A stretch of 25,081 nt of DNA from an uncultured Alistipes sp. (GTDB lineage: Bacteria; Bacteroidota; Bacteroidia; Bacteroidales; Rikenellaceae): NCBI GenBank assembly GCA_937899895.1, contig CALBQR010000056.1:1-25081 (forward strand). Reading direction: 5' to 3'. The position numbers and the translations under genes were made by a program. The notes under the pieces were generated by a model that was not told the origin of the DNA, did not search any database, and was given only the letters and a program-made list of their open reading frames with translations. Each line of letters begins with the position of its first letter. Position 1 is the stretch's first letter. Below are positions 7,578 to 15,569 of this stretch, one piece after another.

Positions 7578-9686
7578 ATGAAGCATAAGATTGAAGAGTT
7601 GCGCCGTTGGCTTAACTATCATAACCGAAAATATTATATCGACAATGCACCGGAGGTGAGCGACTACGAGTTCGATCAGCGTATGCACGAACTGCAACGT
7701 CTCGAAGCCGAGTATCCCGAATATGATGATCCGAATTCTCCGTCGCGTCGCGTCGGTAGCGATTTGACGACCGAGTTCCGTACGGTCGAACATCGCTATC
7801 CGATGTTGTCGCTCGGCAATACCTATTCAATCGAGGAGCTGCACGAATTCTTCGAGCGTGTCGAGCGTGAGGTTGGTGCGGTCGATTATGTGTGCGAACT
7901 GAAATTCGATGGAACAGCCATTTCGCTGACATACGAGCAGGGTCGTTTGACGCGAGCCGTTACGCGTGGCGATGGCCGTTCGGGCGATGATGTAACGGCA
8001 AATGTCCGTACGATCCGCACCGTGCCTTTGGAATTGACGGGAGCAGATGTTGCGCCTCTGTTCGAGATCCGAGGTGAGATCTTTATGCCTTATAGCTCGT
8101 TCGATCGCCTAAATGCCGAGCGAGAGCAGGCCGGAGAGCAACTCTTTGCCAATCCTCGCAATGCTGCGGCAGGTACGCTCAAACAGCAAAATTCGGCCGT
8201 TGTGGCACATCGCGGATTGGATTGTACACTCTACCAAATAGTGGGCGAGGGCGTTCCTACGCAGTCGCATTGGGAGTCGTTGCAGAAGGCCCGTGAGTGG
8301 GGCTTTAAGATCTCGGATAAGATGCAGATATGCCACTCGGCAGAGGAAGTTGATAAATATATCAAATATTGGGACGAGGCTCGCCACTCGTTGCCTTTCC
8401 CGACCGATGGCGTGGTGATCAAGGTGAGTAGTTATGAGGCGCAACAACAACTCGGATTTACCTCGAAGGTGCCTCGCTGGGCAGTCGCCTATAAATTCAA
8501 GGCCGAGCAGGCTTTGACGCGTTTGGAGAGTGTCGATTTTCAGGTTGGGCGTACGGGCGCGATAACTCCCGTGGCAAATCTTGCGCCCGTGCAGTTGGCG
8601 GGTACGACCGTTAAGCGAGCTACACTGCATAATGCCGAGCAGATTGCGCAGCTTGACATTCGTCTTGGAGATATGGTCTATGTAGAGAAGGGTGGCGAGA
8701 TTATTCCGAAGATAACGGGCGTGGAACTTTCGGAGCGCAAGTCCGATAGCGTGCCATTTGAATATATCACCCATTGTCCCGAATGTGGCACGGAACTGAC
8801 GCGCTACGAAGGCGAGGCGAAGCACTATTGCCCCAACCAGAGCCATTGCCCACCGCAGATAGTTGGTCGCATTATTCATTTTATTCGTCGCAAGGCGATG
8901 GATATCGACGGCCTGGGCGATGAGACCGTTGAACTGCTCTATGGAGCAGGATTGGTGCGCGATGTAGCCGATCTGTATGAACTTAAAGCCTCGCAATTGG
9001 CAGTTCTTCCCCGTTTGGGTGAGAAGTCGGCCGAGAATATTATAAATAGCATCGAACGATCGAAATCGGTGCCCTTTGCACGTGTGCTGTTTGCGCTGGG
9101 TATCCGTTTTGTTGGTGAAACAACGGCGAAATATCTTGCGGCACACTTTGGCTCGATGGATGCCGTGATGTCGGCAACTATTGAGCAGTTGATCGAGGCC
9201 GAGGAGGTTGGCGAGAAGATAGCCCGCAGTATTATCGAATTTTTCGCAGATGAGCCTAATCGAACGATTATCGAGCGTCTGCGCGCGGCAGGAGTGCAAT
9301 TTGAGGCGGAGGAGCGCGAACTCCACTCCGATCTGCTGGCAGGTAAGAGTGTCGTTATTTCGGGTAAATTCCGCCGCCATAGCCGCGATGAGTTGAAGGA
9401 GCTGATCGAGTTGCACGGAGGTAAAAATCTGGCGGCGGTATCGGCTAATGTCGATTATCTGATTGCTGGTGAAAATATGGGTCCTGCAAAACTGCAAAAG
9501 GCGACCAAACTTGGTATTAAGATGCTCTCGGAGGAGGAGTTCGAGGCGTTGATCGCTTCGGTGCCTACGCAATCTCAGTCCGTTGCGACCGCCGATGAAG
9601 AATCGGCGCAGTTCCAATCCTCTGCCACCGCTGTCGAAAAAACTGCGCCCCAACCCTCTGCCCCAATTCAAGGCGAACTATTTTAA
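7578..9686 (+). CDS. ligA: NAD-dependent DNA ligase
   Basis: Seals single-strand nicks using NAD+ during replication and repair. At 702 aa it is slightly longer than the usual 660-675. Domain Ia (about 1-65, with NYHNRKYY and YDDPNSPSRRVG) binds NMN. The adenylation domain carries the AMP-accepting Lys109 in ELKFDG. The OB fold includes VGRTGAITPVANL, and the zinc finger has four cysteines (C400, C403, C418, C424). Helix-hairpin-helix repeats occupy about 440-575 and a BRCT domain about 586-665 (GKSVVISGKF, LGIKMLSEEEFEAL). The excess length is a C-terminal tail of about 40 residues rich in Ser, Gln, Ala, Thr and Pro that ends in QGELF. That ending resembles the beta-clamp-binding pentapeptide QL[SD]LF. 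Start chosen at the ATG just after the promoter. Confidence 0.97.
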   Translation: MKHKIEELRRWLNYHNRKYYIDNAPEVSDYEFDQRMHELQRLEAEYPEYDDPNSPSRRVGSDLTTEFRTVEHRYPMLSLGNTYSIEELHEFFERVEREVGAVDYVCELKFDGTAISLTYEQGRLTRAVTRGDGRSGDDVTANVRTIRTVPLELTGADVAPLFEIRGEIFMPYSSFDRLNAEREQAGEQLFANPRNAAAGTLKQQNSAVVAHRGLDCTLYQIVGEGVPTQSHWESLQKAREWGFKISDKMQICHSAEEVDKYIKYWDEARHSLPFPTDGVVIKVSSYEAQQQLGFTSKVPRWAVAYKFKAEQALTRLESVDFQVGRTGAITPVANLAPVQLAGTTVKRATLHNAEQIAQLDIRLGDMVYVEKGGEIIPKITGVELSERKSDSVPFEYITHCPECGTELTRYEGEAKHYCPNQSHCPPQIVGRIIHFIRRKAMDIDGLGDETVELLYGAGLVRDVADLYELKASQLAVLPRLGEKSAENIINSIERSKSVPFARVLFALGIRFVGETTAKYLAAHFGSMDAVMSATIEQLIEAEEVGEKIARSIIEFFADEPNRTIIERLRAAGVQFEAEERELHSDLLAGKSVVISGKFRRHSRDELKELIELHGGKNLAAVSANVDYLIAGENMGPAKLQKATKLGIKMLSEEEFEALIASVPTQSQSVATADEESAQFQSSATAVEKTAPQPSAPIQGELF

Positions 9687-9760
9687 TTGTGAGTTGACGA
9701 GCAAGGACACAATTTTCGGGCTGCTTGCGCGTTACACATATATATAATTAGAAAAAAGAG

Positions 9761-10480
9761 ATGAAGCGAATTTTAATTTTATTGTTGGCCTTGCTGCCTG
9801 TTCTGGCGATGGCTCAACGCGTTCCCGATAACGAAGATGTCTTGGCGAAGACGATTGACGCCTCATCGCCGTACTACTATCCCCGCCTTATGGAGCGATA
9901 TATTCACGGTGATACAACGCTGACCATTGACGATTATCACTATCTGTATTACGGATTTGCCTTTGCTGATAACTATCGCCCGATGGAGAGCGATCCTGCG
10001 CGTATTGATGTTTTGGAGGTCTTTGTTGCGACCGATATGCCCGATTCGTTACAGTTGCTACGTGTTGTCGAGTCGGGCGAGCGAGTGATGCATAGCGACC
10101 CATTCTCGCCGCAAAATCTTAATTTTTTGACCTTTGCATACGGTAAACTCGGCAACCGACATATGGAGAAGGTATGCTATGACCGCTTTACGAAGGTGAT
10201 GCAGACCATTGCCTTGTCGGGCACAGGCCGTCGTGAGGATTCGCCTTGGCACGTGCTCACTTTCCAGCACGCAGCCGATTTCACAGCTTGGCGTGGCGGT
10301 GAGATCAATAATCGCCAGGTGCGTAGTCGCTCGGTTGAATATATCCAGTTGAAAACGAAGGATATGGATGGAAATCGTGGCTACTTTTTCGATTTCAGTC
10401 GCGTCTATCTGAAACGCCCCGAAACCGAAAAACCGAAGGAAGAACGCAAATGGAAAATCAATGATCTGCCGATTAATTAA
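9761..10480 (+). CDS. DUF4919 secreted/periplasmic protein
   Basis: 239-aa exported protein of unknown function. A clear signal peptide covers residues 1-18 (MKRILILLLALLPVLAMA, then QRVPD). The mature part has the features I associate with DUF4919: SPYYYPRLMERY near the N-terminus, DTTLTIDDYHYLYYGFAF, a helical middle that looks TPR-like (NLNFLTFAYGKLGNRHMEKVCYDRF), and a C-terminal strand pair ending GYFFDFSRVYLK. The family is largely confined to Bacteroidetes and has no assigned activity. It starts 74 bases after ligA; I see only a weak hairpin (9685-9714) between them, so co-transcription with ligA is possible. Confidence 0.85.
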   Translation: MKRILILLLALLPVLAMAQRVPDNEDVLAKTIDASSPYYYPRLMERYIHGDTTLTIDDYHYLYYGFAFADNYRPMESDPARIDVLEVFVATDMPDSLQLLRVVESGERVMHSDPFSPQNLNFLTFAYGKLGNRHMEKVCYDRFTKVMQTIALSGTGRREDSPWHVLTFQHAADFTAWRGGEINNRQVRSRSVEYIQLKTKDMDGNRGYFFDFSRVYLKRPETEKPKEERKWKINDLPIN

Positions 10481-10515
10481 CAACGGCACGGTTTGATATT
10501 TGATCGGCGAAAAAT

Positions 10516-10546
10516 TTTGTAGTTTGCATTGTTTTTTGTTACTTTG
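10516..10546 (+). promoter_or_regulatory. fabI promoter
   Basis: TTTG (10516-10519), exactly 19 bases, then TTACTTTG (10539-10546). The -33 is perfect and the -7 has one mismatch to TAnnTTTG. The chosen fabI start is about 110 bases downstream. Confidence 0.7.
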
Positions 10547-10659
10547 CGATGTCAATTTGGTAATTATTTCCGATCTTTTGGCTTAAATAGCCGTAAGGTT
10601 GCGGATTAGGCACATAGCTTGAATTGGCAAAGTTTAACTCAAAGATGAAAGATAACACT

Positions 10660-11490
10660 ATGGCTTGTAATCTATTAAAAGGCAAGAAAGGTATTATTTT
10701 TGGTGCGCTTAACGAAGAGTCGATTGCTTGGAAAGTTGCCGAGCGTGCAGTCGAAGAGGGCGCACAAATCGTGCTGACCAACACCCCGATCTCGATCCGT
10801 ATGGGTACGATCAACCAGCTGGCCGAGAAGTGCAATGCGCCCGTGATCGCGGCTGATGCTACCTCGGTTGAGGATTTGGAACGTTTGATTGATGGCGCAA
10901 TGGAGCACTTTGGCGGTCAGTTCGACTTCATTCTTCACTCGGTTGGTATGTCGCCCAACGTTCGCAAGGGTCGCGCATACGACGATCTCGACTATGGTTT
11001 CTTGTCAAAGACTCTCGATATCTCGGCTATTTCGTTCCACAAGGTGATTCAGGTGGCTCGCAAGAAGGACGCAATCAAGGAGTGGGGCTCGATCGTGGCA
11101 TTGACCTATATCGCTGCCCAGCGCACCTGTTGCAGCTATAACGATATGGCCGATGCAAAGGCACTTTTGGAGTCGATTGCACGTAGCTTTGGCTATGTCT
11201 ATGGTGTCGAGAAGCACGTTCGTATCAATACCGTATCGCAGTCGCCCACGCTTACAACCGCAGGCAAGGGTGTTGCAGGTCTTGAATCGTTGTTGGACTA
11301 TGGCGAGCAGATGTCGCCACTGGGTAATGCCTCGGCAACCGATTGTGCCGACTACGTGCTGACCCTCTTCTCTGACTTTACGCGCAAGGTTACGATGCAG
11401 AATTTGTACCACGATGGCGGTTTCTCGTCGATGGGTATGAGTGCTCGTATTGTTGATACCTTTATCAAGGGCCTGAACGCCGAGGAGTAG
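10660..11490 (+). CDS. fabI: Enoyl-[acyl-carrier-protein] reductase (NADH)
   Basis: Last reductive step of each fatty-acid elongation cycle: reduces trans-2-enoyl-ACP with NAD(P)H. The 276 aa show the FabI-type nucleotide loop GKKGIIFGALNEESIAW, where classical SDRs have TGxxxGIG. ILHSVGMSP follows, then the catalytic pair Tyr160 and Lys167 in the YNDMADAK block (Y-x6-K, typical of FabI) with the extra Tyr150, and a QSPTLTTAGKG substrate-binding loop. The start is the ATG at 10660, giving MACNLLKGKKG as in Bacteroides FabI. An in-frame ATG at 10645 and a TTG at 10624 are possible but would add residues that do not look like the family. A rho-independent terminator follows. Confidence 0.95.
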   Translation: MACNLLKGKKGIIFGALNEESIAWKVAERAVEEGAQIVLTNTPISIRMGTINQLAEKCNAPVIAADATSVEDLERLIDGAMEHFGGQFDFILHSVGMSPNVRKGRAYDDLDYGFLSKTLDISAISFHKVIQVARKKDAIKEWGSIVALTYIAAQRTCCSYNDMADAKALLESIARSFGYVYGVEKHVRINTVSQSPTLTTAGKGVAGLESLLDYGEQMSPLGNASATDCADYVLTLFSDFTRKVTMQNLYHDGGFSSMGMSARIVDTFIKGLNAEE

Positions 11491-11517
11491 CCACTCTCGC
11501 ATACCTATATTAATTAA

Positions 11518-11547
11518 GGTCGCCTCACGCGGGGCGACCATTTTTTT
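11518..11547 (+). terminator. fabI terminator
   Basis: GGTCGCC (11518-11524) pairs with GGCGACC (11533-11539) over an 8-base loop and is followed by A and seven Ts. The same seven-base stem sequence is used again at 13117-13138. Confidence 0.88.
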
Positions 11548-11554
11548 GCTAAAA

Positions 11555-11651
11555 TTAACGATAAACATTAAAAAATTAACGAAAAAGTTTGCAAACTCGG
11601 AAAATGTCATTACTTTTGCATAACGATAAACGATAAATAATTAACGAAAAA
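11555..11651. repeat. Pair of 32-bp direct repeats flanking the DUF2975/xre promoter
   Basis: Copy 1 (11555-11586) and copy 2 (11620-11651) match at 28 of 32 bases with no gaps, at an offset of 65 bases. Each copy holds two TAACGA cores 21 bases apart, about two helical turns. Copy 1 abuts the -33 box and copy 2 abuts the -7 box, so the core promoter sits exactly between them. This is the geometry of an operator; the likely binder is the Xre protein encoded at 12364 (inference). Confidence 0.75.
11588..11618 (+). promoter_or_regulatory. Promoter of the DUF2975-xre operon
   Basis: TTTG (11588-11591), 19 bases, TACTTTTG (11611-11618): a perfect match to the Bacteroidetes consensus, flanked on both sides by the 32-bp repeats. 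Transcription would begin inside the downstream repeat, about 55 bases before the start codon at 11680. Confidence 0.85.
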
Positions 11652-11679
11652 ATATTATCAACCATTAAAACGTTATGCT

Positions 11680-12363
11680 ATGAAAATTTCAAAATCCACT
11701 CAGCGACGTGTCGTTGCGCTCTTTGTTTTAGTCTGTTTGATGTTGTTGCCCAATCTGATTATCTCGGTCTTGCACGTCGTGCTTGATAAGGATTGGCGCA
11801 CGACCAATCAAGTTACGCTTGTCGGTACGTTGGACGTCCGCCGTCCGAGTTATATGCTTGGCGAGGGCGTGCAGAGCCTCTACACTCCGACCGTTATCCG
11901 CGAAGCGACCGACGATTCACCCGCGATTATGGCCGAGCCGTCGCAGTATCTGATCTACGCCACCGAAGGCGATTATAAGATTGACACTCCTGCCAATAAT
12001 GTGCGTAAAGTGATGTTGTGTATCTCAATGGTAGCGATATTTGTCTTGTCGATATTGCTCTTGGTGATTGTCTATCAGGTGATTCGAGGATTCCGCACGG
12101 GCGAATTTTTCACGCATAAATCGGTCATTATGGTGCGCGTGATGGCGGCTGTTTATTGCGTTGGCAGTCTGGTATGGTCGAATTTTGATGCGATTGAGGA
12201 GAGTATTGCGTCGGAATTTTGTGGAGCGTTACGCCCCGAATGCTTGGGCGGTGCTTATGTACTGAATACCAATTCGATTGTGATTCCGTTGGTGATGTTG
12301 GTTATCGCCGAGCTGATGAATATTGCTCGTATGCTGAACGAAGAAGAGAGTGCAACCCTATAA
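11680..12363 (+). CDS. DUF2975 integral membrane protein
   Basis: 227-aa membrane protein of unknown activity. Hydrophobic segments lie at about residues 11-34, 108-133, 148-165 and 193-214, suggesting four membrane passes. An external loop of about 70 residues lies between the first two. The four-helix pattern and the VYQVIRGFRTGEFFTHKSV segment after the second helix fit DUF2975. In many genomes such proteins are encoded directly before a small Xre regulator. That arrangement is exact here: the stop codon TAA touches the ATG of the next gene, so translation should be coupled. The pair may form a membrane-signal/regulator unit (inference). Confidence 0.85.
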   Translation: MKISKSTQRRVVALFVLVCLMLLPNLIISVLHVVLDKDWRTTNQVTLVGTLDVRRPSYMLGEGVQSLYTPTVIREATDDSPAIMAEPSQYLIYATEGDYKIDTPANNVRKVMLCISMVAIFVLSILLLVIVYQVIRGFRTGEFFTHKSVIMVRVMAAVYCVGSLVWSNFDAIEESIASEFCGALRPECLGGAYVLNTNSIVIPLVMLVIAELMNIARMLNEEESATL

Positions 12364-12606
12364 ATGCGTAAAGAGATGATTGTAACTAATTTAGATGTGA
12401 TGCTCGCGCGACGCAAGATATCGTTGCAGGAGCTTTCGGAGCGCATTGATATTTCGGTTGTGAATCTTTCAAAGCTCAAAACGGGCAAGGTGCGTGCGAT
12501 TCGTTTCTCGACCCTCGACGCAATCTGTCGAGCGCTCGATTGTCAGACGGGCGATATCCTCGAATTTCGCCCCGACCAACCTGAGCCCGCCGACGAGAAA
12601 TGTTAA
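12364..12606 (+). CDS. Small Xre/Cro-type HTH regulator (DUF2975 partner)
   Basis: 80-aa DNA-binding protein made of little more than one helix-turn-helix domain. MLARRKISLQELSERIDIS and VVNLSKLKTGKVRAIRFSTL form the helices, and LDAICRALDCQTGDILEF is the characteristic C-terminal helix and strand of the YozG-like HTH_26 group. It starts with zero spacing after the DUF2975 stop. It probably controls its own operon through the repeats around the promoter at 11588-11618; that link is inferred from position and symmetry, not shown. The short tail after residue 70 (PDQPEPADEKC) is disordered-looking. Confidence 0.9.
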   Translation: MRKEMIVTNLDVMLARRKISLQELSERIDISVVNLSKLKTGKVRAIRFSTLDAICRALDCQTGDILEFRPDQPEPADEKC

Positions 12607-12632
12607 ATAATGTTAATTCTGCTTGTCGTTTC

Positions 12633-12663
12633 GTTGCCGCTGAAAAAAAACTCTCTATCTTTG
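12633..12663 (+). promoter_or_regulatory. Promoter of the small lipoprotein gene
   Basis: GTTG (12633-12636), 19 bases, TATCTTTG (12656-12663); the -7 is perfect and the -33 has one mismatch. The start codon at 12694 is 30 bases downstream. Confidence 0.72.
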
Positions 12664-12693
12664 CGCAAAGAACAAAAAACGAAGTAAGATACT

Positions 12694-13092
12694 ATGAAAC
12701 TACTGAAAATGTTTTTACTCGCGGCTGCAATGTGCGTGGCTGCGGGTTGCGAGGAGCAGTACGAGTTTAATGAAGACAGCCTTGCGCAAACTATCTGGAA
12801 GGGACACTACGAATGTTACAACGCTCTTGGCGACAGCGCTATGGAATGGTACGACTTTACGGTGCAGTTCACGACTGAGAGTACGGGTAAATATATCGAC
12901 AGCGAAAGCCAAGTGAGCTATTTCGAATATGATGTCGAGGATAGACTGCTTACGATCGAGGGTGTTGGCACGGGAGTACTCGTCATTGATTTCAAAGGCT
13001 CGTGGATCGTGCATAGCTCGTCGAAAGAGTTGCTCGAACTTGTGCGCTATCAGCCCAATAAGGAGTTGATTACTCTCACCCGCGAGTATTAA
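12694..13092 (+). CDS. Small predicted lipoprotein
   Basis: 132-aa exported protein of no recognised family. The N-terminus MKLLKMFLLAAAMCVAAGC ends in a lipobox (VAAGC, Cys19), so the mature protein should be lipid-anchored; the EEQ after the Cys does not settle which membrane. The mature 113 residues alternate short beta-like strands (DFTVQFTTESTGKYI, YFEYDVEDRLLTIEG, VLVIDFKGSWIVHSSSKELLEL), which resembles small lipocalin-like lipoproteins of Bacteroidetes. That resemblance is only in pattern. It has its own promoter and terminator, so it is a single-gene unit. Confidence 0.82.
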   Translation: MKLLKMFLLAAAMCVAAGCEEQYEFNEDSLAQTIWKGHYECYNALGDSAMEWYDFTVQFTTESTGKYIDSESQVSYFEYDVEDRLLTIEGVGTGVLVIDFKGSWIVHSSSKELLELVRYQPNKELITLTREY

Positions 13093-13113
13093 TCGACTAC
13101 CACGCCCAAACTA

Positions 13114-13141
13114 AAAGGTCGCCCCTTGTGAGGCGACCTTT
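13114..13141. terminator. Bidirectional terminator between lipoprotein and SDR genes
   Basis: AAAGGTCGCC (13114-13123) pairs perfectly with GGCGACCTTT (13132-13141) over an 8-base loop. It serves the lipoprotein gene (+) and the SDR-ended operon (-). Its core stem equals that of the fabI terminator. Confidence 0.85.
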
Positions 13142-13162
13142 GTTTTCTGGAAATGTTCCGAA

Positions 13163-13975
13163 TTATTTGAGTGGCGAGTCTGGCTCGCGGGACATTACCA
13201 TATAGAATAGACGATCCAAAAGTGCTGGCGAGAACTTCTTGATAAAGTGCGTCAAACGGCCCTCGTACTCCATCAGACACAGACGTTTGCGACGTTTAAT
13301 TCCGCGCATTACAATATGTGCCACCTGCTCGGCTGTCATCATCTTATCCTCGTTGCGAGGGGTTTCACCCTGTGAGGTGCCATCGGCGGTGAGTGCCGCA
13401 AAACGAACATTCGATGCGGTGAAACCGGGGCAGGCAACCATTACGTGCAGACCCTTTTTGAGATTCTCGATGCGAAGTGTTTCGAGGAAACCGGTCATTG
13501 CATATTTCGATGCTGAGTAGCCCGTACGTGCAGGCAGACCGTGCAGACCCGCAACAGACGAAATACCAACAATCGAGCCCTTCGACTTTTGCAGATAGGG
13601 TAGCGCGTACTTGCAACAATTCACTGTTCCCCAGAAATTTACATTCATCAATCGGTGAAGAACATTCAGATCGACATCGTCAAATATCGCTCGCATCGAA
13701 AGTCCGGCGTTGCAGATCAAGATATCAATGCCGCCAAACTCTTCGATGGCGCAGTCAATCAGTCGCTTGCAATCTTCCTCTTTCGTAACATCGGCAGCTG
13801 TGTATGCAGCTGCGCCTCCTGCGGCTTTGATCTCGGCAGCTACCGCCGCGAGTTTATCCTCACTTCGCGCACCCATTACGACATTCGCACCTGCGGCTGC
13901 AAATTCGCGAGCCAGAGCCAATCCGATGCCCGATGAGGCACCTGTTACGATTACGGTTTTTGATTTGAAATCCAT
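13163..13975 (-). CDS. SDR family oxidoreductase
   Basis: Classical short-chain dehydrogenase/reductase of 270 aa, substrate unknown. The Rossmann motif TGASSGIG is at residues 11-18, NAG at 89-91, and the catalytic Ser140, Tyr153 and Lys157 are in ISSVAGLHG and YSASK. The ARSEDK turn after strand 2, with an Arg, favours NADP(H) over NAD(H) (inference). The C-terminal 40 residues (RRKRLCLMEYEGRLTHFIKKFSPALLDRLFYMVM) are hydrophobic and basic and could sit on the membrane, as in the DHRS7-like group. It is the last gene of the four-gene minus-strand operon; its start is 12 bases after the stop of the metallo-hydrolase gene. Confidence 0.93.
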   Translation of the reverse strand: MDFKSKTVIVTGASSGIGLALAREFAAAGANVVMGARSEDKLAAVAAEIKAAGGAAAYTAADVTKEEDCKRLIDCAIEEFGGIDILICNAGLSMRAIFDDVDLNVLHRLMNVNFWGTVNCCKYALPYLQKSKGSIVGISSVAGLHGLPARTGYSASKYAMTGFLETLRIENLKKGLHVMVACPGFTASNVRFAALTADGTSQGETPRNEDKMMTAEQVAHIVMRGIKRRKRLCLMEYEGRLTHFIKKFSPALLDRLFYMVMSREPDSPLK

Positions 13976-13987
13976 AGTTTATATTAT

Positions 13988-14770
13988 TTATTCGTTTATC
14001 TCTATTGAAAGGGTGTCGTATGCCAACTCAACACCTTCGGGAAGGCGTGGTGATGTTGTGGCGTGTAGCCCGATATCGTGCGACATATGGGTCAAATAGG
14101 CGCGACGGGGCTTCACTCGGTTGATCAACGCCAAGGCCTCCTCGACGGTAAAATGTGAGATGTGATCGCGCCAACGCAAAGCATTGACAACCAGCGTATC
14201 GACGCCCTCTAACTTGGCAATTTGCGACTCCTCGATCTGCTTGAAATCGGTCAGGTACGCGAGCTTGCCAATGCGGTATCCCGTAACCTCAAAGCGGCTG
14301 GAATGTTGGCCGTGTATGGGCACTATTTCAACGTCTTTGATACAGAACGGTTCATTTCGATTAATCGTATGTAGCTCGATTTCAGGTACTCCACGATACT
14401 TATCCTCGGCAAAGGCATAGTCGAAATCTTTACGCACACAAGCCGCCGTTTTATCCGTAGCATAAATATCGACACGATGAATTATCGGGAAATCGACGAA
14501 ATTGAAGGCTCTCACATCGTCAATGCCGCCCGTGTGGTCTTTATGCTCGTGGGTGAGCAATATAGCGTCGATTCTTCGCACGCCCGTTCGCAACATCTGA
14601 TAGCGAAAATCGGGCCCTGCATCAATAACCAATCTCACATCGCCAATCTCAACCATCGCCGATGTGCGCAGACGTGAATCGCGCGGATCGGTCGAACGAC
14701 AGACCTCGCAGCGGCAACCGATTGTCGGTACGCCTTGTGATGTTCCTGTTCCGAGAAAGGTTAGACGCAT
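13988..14770 (-). CDS. PhnP-like metallo-beta-lactamase-fold hydrolase
   Basis: 260-aa MBL-fold enzyme. The metal motif THEHKDH gives H74, H76, D78 and H79, and later histidines are seen in PIHGQHSSRF and the C-terminal YLTHMSHDIGLH. The N-terminal LGTGTSQGVPTIGCRCEVC contains C19, C21 and C24. This is the extra structural zinc site seen in PhnP, the cyclic phosphodiesterase of phosphonate breakdown. No phn genes are near, so a phosphonate role is doubtful; proteins of this subgroup are common and uncharacterised in Bacteroidetes. I would call it a probable phosphodiesterase-type hydrolase. It is 13 bases downstream of the TauE/SafE gene, in the same operon. Confidence 0.9.
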   Translation of the reverse strand: MRLTFLGTGTSQGVPTIGCRCEVCRSTDPRDSRLRTSAMVEIGDVRLVIDAGPDFRYQMLRTGVRRIDAILLTHEHKDHTGGIDDVRAFNFVDFPIIHRVDIYATDKTAACVRKDFDYAFAEDKYRGVPEIELHTINRNEPFCIKDVEIVPIHGQHSSRFEVTGYRIGKLAYLTDFKQIEESQIAKLEGVDTLVVNALRWRDHISHFTVEEALALINRVKPRRAYLTHMSHDIGLHATTSPRLPEGVELAYDTLSIEINE

Positions 14771-14783
14771 AATGAAGTAAGGG

Positions 14784-15557
14784 TTAGTGTATCAAGTTGA
14801 TGCAGATGTCGTGCAGCGAGATCAGTCCGAATAGATCGGCGATACTTATGAGCACAACAGCAATCATAAAATATTGCAAAAATTTTGTGCCCCAATGAAT
14901 ACCATAGTGTGAGGCGATGAATGTTCCGACAATGTTACCGAGTGCGTGCAACAAGCCGACAGCGTAATCGACCTGTCCGTGCAACATAAAGATAATGAGC
15001 GAGAATGGGGTAGCAACGAAAATTACGAAGCTCTTAATCACGTTTGCCGTAATAATATCGAGGTTCATCGTCGTCAGCGTAATTGCCAAGATCAGATACC
15101 CCAAGCCGATATATACATACCCGCCATAGAATCCGATCAGCATAAACCACAAGTAGTGCCACCAGCGAATCTCCAAGCCGTGTCCGCCGTGGATACGGGG
15201 TTTAGCGAAAAGCATATAGGCTAAAATTGCAAAAAGCACAATGCCCATACACCATTTGAAGATCGTTTCATTGATTTGAGTTGCTACCAATGAGCCTGCG
15301 ATATTGCCGATAATTGCCGGAACAGAGAGCTTTAATCCGCTCTTGATATCGAGCAGGCGTTTTTTGATAAATACTGCTGACGAGGTGAGGTTCTGTAATA
15401 CGATTGCGATTCGGTTTGTTCCGTTCGCCACTCCGATCGGCAGACCGAGAGCCATAAAAACCGTCATAGACATTATGGCTCCGCCACCGGCCAAAGTGTT
15501 GATAAAGCCGACCACGATACCTGAAACAATCAGTAGTATTATCATTTGCAGTGTCAT
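14784..15557 (-). CDS. TauE/SafE family membrane transporter
   Basis: 257-aa integral membrane protein with about seven or eight hydrophobic segments. Two conserved repeats mark TauE/SafE (DUF81): GIVVGFINTLAGGGAIMSM near the start, and the second-half GFYGGYVYIGLGYLILAI. The IGVANGTNRIAIVLQNLTS block is also typical. Family members export sulfite, sulfoacetate or other organosulfur anions, but the substrate cannot be read from sequence. It lies between a nitrilase-type amidase and a metallo-hydrolase, with 12-13 base gaps on either side, so it may move a product or substrate of one of them; that is an inference only. Confidence 0.9.
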   Translation of the reverse strand: MTLQMIILLIVSGIVVGFINTLAGGGAIMSMTVFMALGLPIGVANGTNRIAIVLQNLTSSAVFIKKRLLDIKSGLKLSVPAIIGNIAGSLVATQINETIFKWCMGIVLFAILAYMLFAKPRIHGGHGLEIRWWHYLWFMLIGFYGGYVYIGLGYLILAITLTTMNLDIITANVIKSFVIFVATPFSLIIFMLHGQVDYAVGLLHALGNIVGTFIASHYGIHWGTKFLQYFMIAVVLISIADLFGLISLHDICINLIH

Positions 15558-15569
15558 CTTCTCAATCTT

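Noticed and set aside
8109..9671. A 520-codon open frame on the minus strand
   Set aside because: It lies entirely opposite ligA, has no signal, promoter or domain, and its composition is what the complement of a GC-ending codon gene gives.
9685..9714. Hairpin AATTGTG/CACAATT after ligA as a terminator
   Set aside because: Only seven AT-rich pairs with a 16-base loop and no real T-run; too weak to call.
10624..10659. Extended fabI N-terminus from a TTG at 10624 or ATG at 10645
   Set aside because: The family normally begins close to NLLKGK, and the ATG at 10660 gives that directly; the extra residues have no counterpart.
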